In this document: positions 25,459 through 32,008 of the stretch, piece after piece
How the letters are laid out: the number at the start of each line of letters is the position of its first letter
How positions within the stretch are numbered: the stretch's first letter is position 1
Source of the DNA: HGW-17 sp938004375
Lineage (GTDB): Bacteria; Myxococcota_A; Polyangia; HGW-17
Assembly (NCBI GenBank): GCA_036802685.1
Contig: DAIRVS010000003.1
Span: 1-64,000, forward strand
Direction: 5' to 3'
Length of the DNA stretch: 64,000 bases
Notes under the pieces: generated by a model
What the model was told of the DNA's origin: nothing
The model's input: the letters and a program-made list of their open reading frames with translations, nothing else
Database searches by the model: none
Translations under genes and position numbers: made by a program

Positions 25459-27035
25459 GGCTTCACCTGTCCTTGGCCGTCGCGCCGGGGCGCGAAGGCG
25501 TCTGTGCTGGTCCGTACCACCGACACGGGCTGGTCGCCGGCGTAGGCGGCTGCGGTGTCGGCGAAGGCGCGGGTGAAGGTGGCGGGCCACAGGCCCATCC
25601 AGAGGATCCCGGCCGAGATCGCGAGGGCGCCGGCCCAGTAGGACACGCCCGCGCAGGCTTTGCAGGCCGGTGCGGCACCGGCGGCTGCCGACGTCTCATC
25701 GACATCGCCCGACCTCTTCCTGAGGTCGGCGTGTTCCCAGAGCCCGTGTCCGACGCGCAGGAGCGCCACGCTTTCGGCGACGGTGGCCGCGATCAGCAAC
25801 GCAACGCCGGCCTTGCCCCACATCCCCATCCCGAGGGCGCCGCCCACGAAGGAGAGCTTGCCCCAGAAGCCGGGGACCAGCGGCAGACCGACCACCGTGG
25901 CCGTCCCGAGGAACCAGAACCACACCAGCGAGCGTGAGGACTGCCCCAGACCGCGCCAGGCGCCCCACTCGGAGCGGCGCGTGCGGGACACGGCGATCCC
26001 GGCCACCAAGAAGAGCAGGCTCTTTCCCAGGGCGTGGGAGAACACCAGGAACAGCGCGCCGCGCACGGCGCGCGGGTTGCCTAGGGCGAGCGCCATGAGT
26101 ACGAGGCCCATCTGCGAGATCGTGGAGAACGCGAGCAGGCGCTTCCCGTCCTTCTCGGCGAGCATGGCCAGGGCGCCCAGGATCAGGGTGAGGGCACCCA
26201 GGCCGAACAGCGCCTGGGAGAAGGAGAACACGCCGGAGACCGGCGGAAGCGAGGTGCCGCCGCGCAGCACCAGGGCGAAGAACTTCCACGCGGAGAAGGC
26301 GGCGAGCCCGGTGACCACGCCCGAGAGCAGGAGGCCCACCGAGGAGGGCGCGCGGCGGTAGGTGGCCGGGGCCCAGCCGTGGAACGGCATGATCTCCATC
26401 TTGACGAGGAACCCGAGCAGGATCAGCACGCCGGAGAGCCAGCGCACCGGCTCGGCAAGCCGCCCCCAGCGGGCGCCCAGGTCCACGAGGTTGAGGGTGC
26501 CTGCACCGCTGTAGAGGATGGCGATGCCCAGCAGCATGGCCGCGCCGGAGACCGCGGAGAACAGCCAATAGCGGATCACCCCGCGGGGGCTGCCCGTCTG
26601 CGGGGCGGAGAGGGCCAGGGCGGCGACCGTGGCGATCTCGAGGAAGACGAACAGGTTGAACAGGTCCTGGGTCAGCACGGCGCCGGCGCCGGCGGCCATG
26701 AGGACCAGGACCAGCACGTCGAAAGACACCGGCTTCTCCTGCCCGTGCTGGTGCTGGAACCACAGCGCCGCGAGGGCGAGCAGCTCGAACAGGGTGACGA
26801 GCATCAGCGAGGAGGCGTCGACGTAGAGGGAGATGCCGAAGGGGGCCCGCCAGCCGCCCAGCACGATCACGTGGGGCGGAACCGGGCCCGCGAGCATCCA
26901 GGCGCCCAGGGCGAACAGCGCGCCCAGCGTCAGCAGCGAGGCGGCGCGGGTGCCCCAGGTCGGCCGGGTGCCCAGCAGCGGCAGCAGGAAGGCGGCGGCC
27001 AGGGGGGCGGCGATGAAGGCGACGGCGGCGCTCAT
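25455..27035 (-). CDS. mrpD: MrpD/MnhD-like antiporter subunit (MbxH position)
   Basis: 526 residues and about 14 helices, family MrpD/NuoM-N. Key features are NLFVFLEIATVAALALSAPQ near 122-141 (TM5 Glu), FLVKMEIMPFHGWAPATYRRAPSSVGLLLSGVVTG near 205-240 (TM7 Lys, TM8) and EKDGKRLLAFSTISQMGLVLMALALGN near 300. An unusual Cys pair (ACKACAG) and a charged insert (KRSGDVDETSA) lie in the loop before the last helices. I chose the start MSAAVAF at 27035 because it overlaps the mrpC stop by 4 bases; the open frame extends further upstream but overlaps mrpC. Confidence 0.9.
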   Translation of the reverse strand: MSAAVAFIAAPLAAAFLLPLLGTRPTWGTRAASLLTLGALFALGAWMLAGPVPPHVIVLGGWRAPFGISLYVDASSLMLVTLFELLALAALWFQHQHGQEKPVSFDVLVLVLMAAGAGAVLTQDLFNLFVFLEIATVAALALSAPQTGSPRGVIRYWLFSAVSGAAMLLGIAILYSGAGTLNLVDLGARWGRLAEPVRWLSGVLILLGFLVKMEIMPFHGWAPATYRRAPSSVGLLLSGVVTGLAAFSAWKFFALVLRGGTSLPPVSGVFSFSQALFGLGALTLILGALAMLAEKDGKRLLAFSTISQMGLVLMALALGNPRAVRGALFLVFSHALGKSLLFLVAGIAVSRTRRSEWGAWRGLGQSSRSLVWFWFLGTATVVGLPLVPGFWGKLSFVGGALGMGMWGKAGVALLIAATVAESVALLRVGHGLWEHADLRKRSGDVDETSAAAGAAPACKACAGVSYWAGALAISAGILWMGLWPATFTRAFADTAAAYAGDQPVSVVRTSTDAFAPRRDGQGQVKP

Positions 27036-27400
27036 TCCAGCACCTCCGCGTTCTCGGGATCGTCCCCGCATTCGAGGTCGCCGTGGGCCCGGGCGTGGAG
27101 CACGGCCAGCGCCAGGGCCAGGGTGGTGGTGCCCAGGCCGATGACGATGGAGGTGAGCACCAGCGCGGAGGGCACCGGATCGATGAACGGGGACGGTCCA
27201 CGGGTGGAGAAGGCCCCGGTGATGATGGGGACCGCGCCGCCGGGGCGCCAGCCCGTGAGCACCAGGAACACGTTGATCCCGGTCTCCATCAGGCCGACGG
27301 CCAGGATCCAGCGCAGGACGTTGCGCCCGGACCACAGGCCATACAGCCCGATTCCGAACAGCAGCAGCGCACTGATCGCGACGATGGGCACGACGTTCAT
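27032..27400 (-). CDS. mrpC: MrpC/MnhC-like subunit (NuoK homologue, MbxG position)
   Basis: 122 residues with three transmembrane helices, homologous to NuoK. The conserved GLMETGINVFLVLTG near residue 37-51 carries the intramembrane Glu important for ion transfer in this family. DPVPSALVLTSIVIGLGTTTLALAL near 74-98 is the typical MnhC third-helix segment. The hydrophilic tail contains ECGDDPENAEVLE. It overlaps both neighbours by 4 bases. Confidence 0.92.
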   Translation of the reverse strand: MNVVPIVAISALLLFGIGLYGLWSGRNVLRWILAVGLMETGINVFLVLTGWRPGGAVPIITGAFSTRGPSPFIDPVPSALVLTSIVIGLGTTTLALALAVLHARAHGDLECGDDPENAEVLE

Positions 27401-28155
27401 GGGGCCTCCTTGGTCGTGGGATCCTCCACGTGGGCCAGGGTGCGGACCGCGTTGGCGAGCTCGGCCGACACCTTCAGCGCGATGATCAGGTACAGCAGCA
27501 TGGTGACCGGGGCGGACCAGAAGTCGCCCAGGACGCCCGAGTCGCCGAAGTGGGCCAGGAAGGATCCCTTCCAGACCAGGCCGGCGACGCCGACGGCGAC
27601 GAAGGAGAAGCCCGCCAGCCCCTCGAGCAGGTGCAGGCGCCGGGCCGAGGGCTCGCGACCGGTGGCCGACAGCAGCAGCACGAGGCCGGCGGCCAGCAGC
27701 GCGCCGCCTGGGAAGCCTCCACCGGGGGTGAGGTGGCCGTGGAGGGCGATGGCGAAGCCCACCACGAACAGGAACAAGAAGACCCAGGGAGCCGCGGCCG
27801 TCAGGATCAGGGACGGCCGGCGGGCGGACACGGCTTGGCCGCGGCGGCGGCGCGCGAACAGAACGAGCCCGGCGCCTGCGACGGCGGCGAACAGCACGGT
27901 CACCTCGCCCAAGGTGTCGAAGCCGCGGTAATCCAGCACGATGGCGGTGACGGTGTTCGCCGGGGCGCTCTCGAGCCCGCGGGAGCCGGGGCCCACCTGG
28001 TCCGGGGCGGGACCGCGCACGTCGCGCCGGGAGAAGGCGTCTCCGAGCTCGGAGCGGCCGCTGAACAACTGGTCCCGCGCCGGTCCGGTGAGCAGAAAGA
28101 CGCCGAGCAGGGCCACGACCCCCGCGGAGACGAATACGGCCAGGAGCTTATTCAT
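27397..28155 (-). CDS. mrpB: MrpB/MnhB-like subunit fused to an MbhE-like segment (MbxE/F position)
   Basis: 252 residues in two parts. Residues 1-105 hold two helices and the motif NTVTAIVLDYRGFDTLGEVTVLFAA (about residues 67-91), typical of MbhE and of the MrpA C terminus. Residues 110-252 are MnhB: HGHLTPGGGFPGGALLAAGLVLL near 143-165 and four helices. In Mrp antiporters these parts are split between MrpA and MrpB; in archaeal Mbh they are separate E and F genes, so here they are merged. It overlaps the DUF4040 gene by 8 bases and mrpC by 4. Confidence 0.88.
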   Translation of the reverse strand: MNKLLAVFVSAGVVALLGVFLLTGPARDQLFSGRSELGDAFSRRDVRGPAPDQVGPGSRGLESAPANTVTAIVLDYRGFDTLGEVTVLFAAVAGAGLVLFARRRRGQAVSARRPSLILTAAAPWVFLFLFVVGFAIALHGHLTPGGGFPGGALLAAGLVLLLSATGREPSARRLHLLEGLAGFSFVAVGVAGLVWKGSFLAHFGDSGVLGDFWSAPVTMLLYLIIALKVSAELANAVRTLAHVEDPTTKEAP

Positions 28156-28402
28156 GGGTCACCTCCCGCGCCTTCTCGGGCAGACGTCGCCAGGAATAGA
28201 GGAACACGGCCGTGGTCAGGCCGCAACCCACCACCGCCTGGGTGATGGCCACGTCCAGGGCGCCCAGCAGCAGGAAGAGCACGGCCGCCGACAGGGAGAC
28301 CACGCCCTCGATGAGGATGGCCGACAGCAGGTCGCGCACGGTGACCACGGCCACCGCACCCACGACCAGCGGGATGCAGACGAGCAGGACAAGCGCGGTC
28401 AT
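28148..28402 (-). CDS. DUF4040-type subunit (MbhD-like, equivalent to a C-terminal piece of MrpA)
   Basis: 84-residue protein of three helices. The segment DLLSAILIEGVVSLSAAVLFLLLGALDVAITQAVVGCGLTTAVFL is the hallmark of the MbhD/MrpA C-terminal domain: the helix with DVAxTEAxVGxGLTT, here with Gln in place of the usual Glu (AITQAVVG). That substitution removes an acidic residue often proposed to take part in ion transfer. It overlaps mrpG by 4 bases and the E/F gene by 8. Confidence 0.88.
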   Translation of the reverse strand: MTALVLLVCIPLVVGAVAVVTVRDLLSAILIEGVVSLSAAVLFLLLGALDVAITQAVVGCGLTTAVFLYSWRRLPEKAREVTHE

Positions 28403-28674
28403 GCGTCACCTCGCCGGGAATGCACGGCGCGGGCGAGGGCGTGGGCCGCAAGCGGCGCCGTGGAGAGCAGGAAGACGGCCAGGATCAGGAGCCGGGGGAT
28501 CCACATCGGCCGGAAGAACCCGGCGCCGATCAGAACGCCGAGGAACCCCAGCGTGCTGGCCTTGGTGCCGGCCTGCAGCCGGTTGAACACGTCCGGCATT
28601 CGCAGGACACCCAGGCCGCTGACGACGAGGAAGAACAGACCGATTGCGATGAAGGCGTGACCCGCGTAGGCCAT
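28399..28674 (-). CDS. mrpG: MrpG/MnhG-like subunit (MbxC position)
   Basis: 91 residues with three helices. The family signature GVLRMPDVFNRLQAGTKASTLGFLGVLIGAG at about residues 22-53 is intact. MrpG is a small structural subunit of Mrp antiporters and Mbh-type complexes. Its start codon shares one base with the mrpF stop (TGATG), indicating tight translational coupling. Confidence 0.92.
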   Translation of the reverse strand: MAYAGHAFIAIGLFFLVVSGLGVLRMPDVFNRLQAGTKASTLGFLGVLIGAGFFRPMWIPRLLILAVFLLSTAPLAAHALARAVHSRRGDA

Positions 28675-28928
28675 CACAGCCCCCTTTCCAGAGCCCGCCC
28701 GAGCAGCAGCATGCCCAGGAAGCTCAGCACGGAGAACACGAGCGCGATGTCGAGCACGAGCACGCTGCCCGACCACACGCCGAACAGCACGGTGAGCGCC
28801 GACAGCATGACGGTGAACACGTCCAGCGCCACCGCGCGGTCCTCGGGTTTCGGGCCCAGCAGCACGCGCGCGAGCGCCAGCAGCAGGCCCAGGGAGAACA
28901 GACCCAGCCAGACGGACCAGATGCTCAT
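28674..28928 (-). CDS. mrpF: MrpF/MnhF-like subunit (MbxB position)
   Basis: 84 residues, three helices. LARVLLGPKPEDRAVALDVFTVMLSALTVL at about residues 19-48 is the MrpF signature, including the conserved GP-x-DR loop. It overlaps mrpE by 4 bases and mrpG by 1. A longer open frame upstream runs through mrpE and is rejected. Confidence 0.92.
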   Translation of the reverse strand: MSIWSVWLGLFSLGLLLALARVLLGPKPEDRAVALDVFTVMLSALTVLFGVWSGSVLVLDIALVFSVLSFLGMLLLGRALERGL

Positions 28929-29413
28929 GGCGCGAACCTCCGGATGTGATCCTCGAACGGATGGAGCAGGCGACGGGGGTCCTGCTCCTGCTCGGGGGTG
29001 GGGTTGACGCAGTGGATGACCAGTTCGTCGCCCTCGGCGTCCACCGTGAGAGTTCCCGGCGTGAGGGTGATGGCGTTGGCCAGCAGCATCTTGCCGGCGT
29101 CGGAGACCAGCTCCGTTTTGGCCGTGAGCACCCGCGGCTTCATGGGCAGCGCCGGGTGCAGAACGACTCGGGCGATCTGGAAGTTCGCCTTGACCATCTC
29201 GGCGAGGAACACGGGCACGAAGAGCAGGAATCGCCCGATGGCGGCGGGGCCCGGGCCCTTGAAGCCGGCCGGCAGGAGCGGGCGGACGAAGACCGCGGCC
29301 AGGGCCGCCACCAGCGCGCCCGCGAGGACCTGGGCCTGCTGCCAGGGAACGGTCAGCGCGAGCCAGAGGATCCAGGCCGCGAGGAAGACGGTGAACCATG
29401 CACGCATGCGCAC
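28925..29413 (-). CDS. mrpE: MrpE/MnhE-like subunit (MbxA position), first structural gene of the complex
   Basis: 162 residues with two N-terminal helices and a cytoplasmic domain. The family signature is MLLANAITLTPGTLTVDAEGDELVIHCVNP near residues 108-137. An AAGGAG Shine-Dalgarno about 9 bases upstream supports the start at 29413; a second in-frame ATG follows 6 bases later. It begins 43 bases after the upstream ArsR-type gene, with a GC-rich stem-loop between them, so the whole 12-gene module and its tail are probably transcribed from the ArsR promoter. Confidence 0.92.
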   Translation of the reverse strand: MRMRAWFTVFLAAWILWLALTVPWQQAQVLAGALVAALAAVFVRPLLPAGFKGPGPAAIGRFLLFVPVFLAEMVKANFQIARVVLHPALPMKPRVLTAKTELVSDAGKMLLANAITLTPGTLTVDAEGDELVIHCVNPTPEQEQDPRRLLHPFEDHIRRFAP

Positions 29414-29422
29414 ACTCCTTTT

Positions 29423-29438
29423 CCCCGGACACCCGGGG
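29423..29438 (-). promoter_or_regulatory. GC-rich stem-loop between arsR and mrpE
   Basis: CCCCGG and CCGGGG separated by four bases form a perfect 6-bp stem directly before the mrpE Shine-Dalgarno on the minus strand. No T-run follows, so it is unlikely to be a full terminator. It could lower read-through from the regulator gene or act as a processing site. Confidence 0.45.
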
Positions 29439-29456
29439 AGGTGAACCGGGAAGAGC

Positions 29457-29819
29457 TCAGCCGGCCGCCGCCGGCACCAGCTCGGACGCGCGCCGGGCGA
29501 TCACGTCCTTGACCATTGAACAGGCGTCCCGGATGGCCGGGTATCTCAGGGAGAGCATGGTGACGCGCCCGGCGGGCCGGCTGTGCACCACCCCCGCCGT
29601 GCGCAGAAGCGCCAGATGCTGGGAGAGGTTGGCCTTCGAGATGCCGAGGATCTTCTGCAGATCCCGCTGCTCCATCTCCCCCTGGATCTGCCCCAGTATC
29701 ATGATGATCTTGAGGCGATGCACGTTGGCGACGGTCTTCATGAAGTCGACCTGCGCGTGGAGCAGGGAGTCGTTCTGTTCGAGAGAGGCGAGGATGGAAT
29801 CGAGGTCGGAAGGTTTCAT
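29457..29819 (-). CDS. ArsR-type winged-helix regulator, proximal to the Mbx-like operon
   Basis: 120-residue winged-helix protein starting MKPSDLDSILASLEQND. The recognition region is DLQKILGISKANLSQHLALLRTAGVV at about residues 56-81, followed by a wing GRVTMLSL. The only Cys is in RDACSM near residue 100; the metal-binding CxC of classical ArsR is absent. It is about 60 percent identical by eye to the second regulator at 29953-30312. It lies directly upstream of, and co-directional with, the Mbx-like operon, so it probably controls it and itself. By analogy, the archaeal mbx operon is controlled by SurR, also ArsR-like. The predicted transcription start falls at or next to its ATG. Confidence 0.88.
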   Translation of the reverse strand: MKPSDLDSILASLEQNDSLLHAQVDFMKTVANVHRLKIIMILGQIQGEMEQRDLQKILGISKANLSQHLALLRTAGVVHSRPAGRVTMLSLRYPAIRDACSMVKDVIARRASELVPAAAG

Positions 29820-29820
29820 A

Positions 29821-29856
29821 GTTGCGAATCTTAGCAACTTGTTAACGGTTTGTCAA
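29821..29856 (-). promoter_or_regulatory. Promoter with overlapping GTTGC-N8-GCAAC operator for the operon-proximal arsR
   Basis: On the minus strand: -35 TTGACA (29851-29856, perfect consensus), 17-base spacer, -10 TAAGAT (29828-29833). An inverted repeat GTTGC-N8-GCAAC (29821-29838) encloses the -10 box. Only 8 bases separate the -10 from the ATG, so the mRNA should be leaderless or nearly so; no Shine-Dalgarno is present. The same arrangement occurs before the second arsR gene (30314-30349). Confidence 0.8.
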
Positions 29857-29860
29857 GGTG

Positions 29861-29881
29861 GAAAAGTCCGACAGTCGGACT
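29861..29881 (-). terminator. Probable intrinsic terminator after the distal arsR gene
   Basis: On the minus strand AGTCCGA-CTG-TCGGACT forms a 7-bp stem with a 3-base loop and is followed by TTTT. It lies between the two arsR genes, just before the promoter of the proximal one, so the two regulators would be separate transcripts. The T-run is short, so termination may be partial. Confidence 0.6.
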
Positions 29882-29922
29882 GGTCAGACTGGTCAGACTG
29901 GTCCGACTGGTCAGACTGGTCA
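29878..29922. repeat. Five tandem copies of the 9-mer GACTGGTCA
   Basis: 45 bases of tandem 9-base units (one with a final C instead of A) in the 3' untranslated region of the distal arsR gene, next to the terminator hairpin. The flanking bases extend the pattern imperfectly. The unit contains TGGTCA and TGACCA on the two strands. No protein is encoded here on either strand that I believe in; the apparent Ser-Asp-Trp repeat is an artefact of the repeat. Confidence 0.9.
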
Positions 29923-29952
29923 GACTTTGTTGTTTTTCCTTGGTTTTTTTCG

Positions 29953-30312
29953 CTACTTTTCCGGGTGCATCAGGGCGAAGGATCGCTGCGTGATCATCTC
30001 GCGGACCAGGGCGCAGGCATCCTTGATGGCCGGGTTCTTCAGGGACAGGTAGGTGATCCGGCCGTACGGGCGGCTGTTGATCACGCCGGACTCGCGCAAG
30101 AGCGCCAGGTGCTGGGAGAGGTTGGCCTTGGAAATCTGAATAATCTTCTGCAGATCCCGCTGCTCCATCTCGCCCTGGATCTGTCCCAGCGCCATGACGA
30201 TCTTGAAGCGGTGGCGGTTGGCCAGGGTCTTCAGAAAGTCCACCTGGGACTCCAGGATGTCGTTGTTCTTTTCGAGGTTCTGGATGATGACGTCGAGCTC
30301 TTGTGACTTCAT
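29953..30312 (-). CDS. ArsR-type winged-helix regulator, distal paralogue
   Basis: 119 residues starting MKSQELDVIIQNLEKNND. The HTH is DLQKIIQISKANLSQHLALLRESGVI at about residues 56-81, nearly identical to the proximal paralogue, followed by a wing GRITYLSLKNPAIKDAC. A single Cys near residue 100 is conserved between the two, and there is no CxC metal site. Near-identical recognition helices and identical operator half-sites predict that both proteins bind both promoters. The differing N and C termini could sense different signals. Confidence 0.88.
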   Translation of the reverse strand: MKSQELDVIIQNLEKNNDILESQVDFLKTLANRHRFKIVMALGQIQGEMEQRDLQKIIQISKANLSQHLALLRESGVINSRPYGRITYLSLKNPAIKDACALVREMITQRSFALMHPEK

Positions 30313-30313
30313 G

Positions 30314-30349
30314 GTTGCGGCTTTTAGCAACACTAGTGCTTTCTGTCAA
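30314..30349 (-). promoter_or_regulatory. Promoter with GTTGC-N8-GCAAC operator for the distal arsR
   Basis: On the minus strand: -35 TTGACA (30344-30349), 17-base spacer, -10 TAAAAG (30321-30326). The inverted repeat GTTGC-N8-GCAAC (30314-30331) surrounds the -10, which is 8 bases from the ATG. It matches the arrangement at 29821-29856 in every element, so it is a duplicated, probably leaderless, autoregulated promoter. Confidence 0.8.
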
Positions 30350-30400
30350 TCCCGCTCTAGTACCTTTTTTTTGGTGTTATTTTACCTAAGTCAAAAAAAC

Positions 30401-31876
30401 TCAGCGGCGGACGCCGCGCGCGGGTTTGGACCCCGGTTTCTTCGCTGGAGCGGGCTTCTCCGGCTTCTCCTCTTTTTTAACCGTGGGATCTCCGGCGGCC
30501 CGCGCGACCCCGTGGGCATCAAACGAGAGCCCCTCGAGCAGGGCGGCGTGGGCCTCGACGGACCGGGCGAAGGCCGGCTGCAGATCTACCGGCAGCGAGG
30601 GTTGGCGCGTCGTGGAGAGCGCGTAGACGGACACCGGCCGGCCGGCCTGGGTGGCGAGCAGGCCCGCGCCGTTGCGGTCCGGCGTCGTGCCCGAGAAGCC
30701 GGCCGACCCGATGATCTGGCGGCGCCCCACGGAGTCACCAGCCTTGAGCCCGTCGGCGATGGAGCCGAGTTGGTAGAACGTCGTGCGCACGTCGTCCTCG
30801 TGGGCGATGATCACCCGGCGGCCCAGGGGACCCGCCCAGCCCGCCTCGACCACGCGCCCGGGAGCCAGGGACCACACCGGCGGGTTGCGATGGGCGGGAA
30901 AGATCACGCCCCCCGTCTGGGGGTCGGGCTCTGGAGGCGCGTTGCCCGGCAGCGGACGCGGCAAAAAGCGCCGGAAGAACGAGAGCCCGTCGGCGGTGTA
31001 GTAGCCGCCAGCGGGGCCCCGGTAGGCGAAGTACGACCCCTTCTTGCGCGAGACCAGGTGGACCGCCAGGATCGGCCCATAGCCGAAGAACTTCTTGCGC
31101 AACGTCTTCTTCTCGACCAGGACGCGCACGACGTCGCCCCGGCCGAGCTCGCCGGGCTCCAGTTCGTCCCGGAACAGGGCCTCCACGAGCGTGGCCAACT
31201 GCGGATCCTCGCCCACGCCCTCCACCGCGGCCCGCAGGGTCGTCTGGAGGCGCAGGCCGATGGCCCAGGGCGCGCTCACCACGGGGGCGGTGATCTTCTG
31301 CACGGCGAAGCCCTTGGCCGTGCGCGTCGCCTGCAGCTTCAGTTGCGCGGAGAAGTGGTACTCGAAGGTGAAGATGCGCGTGCCGTCGTCGTTCAATTGC
31401 AGCGTGAACAACTGGCCCGGCTGGGCGCGGGCGAAGTTGAACACGTTGCGGCCCTCGAAGGCGGAGATCAGGCGGCGGGCCTCGGCGGCGTCGACGCCGT
31501 TGCGAACCAGGCTCTGGGTGAACTTCTCCTTCTTCTGCACGCGGCCGGACACCGTGCGCGCGGCCAACTGGTCCCGCACCAGCAGGTCCTCCTGGGTCTC
31601 GCCGGTGAGCTCCGCGGGGACCTGGAGGTTGAGCGCCGCCCGCCCCGGCGTTTTCTCGGCGGGCTCCCCCTCCCGGGCGGCGGGGGCGGCCGCGCGGGTG
31701 TTCTGTTCGACGGTACGGTCGATCTTGTCCTGCACGCTCGAGCAGGAGGCCGGCGACAACACGAACACATATAAATAGAGCAACCCCAGGGAGCCGAAGC
31801 CCATCAGGAAGATCCGGGCCTTCTTCTTCCATGGGGGTTCGGGAGGGGGCAAGAGGGTTCGATGTCGGTGTCGCAT
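30401..31876 (-). CDS. Membrane-anchored MepM/M23-like protein with degenerate active site
   Basis: 491 residues. A basic N terminus is followed by one membrane helix (about residues 25-45). Residues 85-260 resemble the regulatory front of MepM/YebA-type M23 peptidases (VRNGVDAAEARRLISAFEGRNVFNFARAQPGQLF). An M23-like beta domain follows from about residue 320 (TGGVIFPAHRNPPVWSLAPGRVVEAGWAGPLGRRVIIAHEDDVRTTFYQLG). The zinc-binding HxxxD and HxH motifs of active endopeptidases are missing, so it is probably a non-catalytic activator or scaffold, like EnvC/NlpD. The tail is Lys/Pro-rich. It reads toward the arsR genes. Confidence 0.72.
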   Translation of the reverse strand: MRHRHRTLLPPPEPPWKKKARIFLMGFGSLGLLYLYVFVLSPASCSSVQDKIDRTVEQNTRAAAPAAREGEPAEKTPGRAALNLQVPAELTGETQEDLLVRDQLAARTVSGRVQKKEKFTQSLVRNGVDAAEARRLISAFEGRNVFNFARAQPGQLFTLQLNDDGTRIFTFEYHFSAQLKLQATRTAKGFAVQKITAPVVSAPWAIGLRLQTTLRAAVEGVGEDPQLATLVEALFRDELEPGELGRGDVVRVLVEKKTLRKKFFGYGPILAVHLVSRKKGSYFAYRGPAGGYYTADGLSFFRRFLPRPLPGNAPPEPDPQTGGVIFPAHRNPPVWSLAPGRVVEAGWAGPLGRRVIIAHEDDVRTTFYQLGSIADGLKAGDSVGRRQIIGSAGFSGTTPDRNGAGLLATQAGRPVSVYALSTTRQPSLPVDLQPAFARSVEAHAALLEGLSFDAHGVARAAGDPTVKKEEKPEKPAPAKKPGSKPARGVRR

Positions 31877-32008
31877 CCTGTGCGCATGTTAGTGGATTTC
31901 AACGTTTTCGCAAGTTTTTACCGGGGAAATGGACGGTCTTGGAACTTGACTTTCCCAGGACTTCGTTTACACCAAAACAAAGGCCGGGCACGCGGCCGCA
32001 GAGTACCC

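Noticed and set aside
29398..30306. Plus-strand frame with Ser-Asp-Trp repeats across the arsR genes
   Set aside because: The repeat comes from the 9-base tandem repeat read in one frame; the frame is antisense to both regulators.
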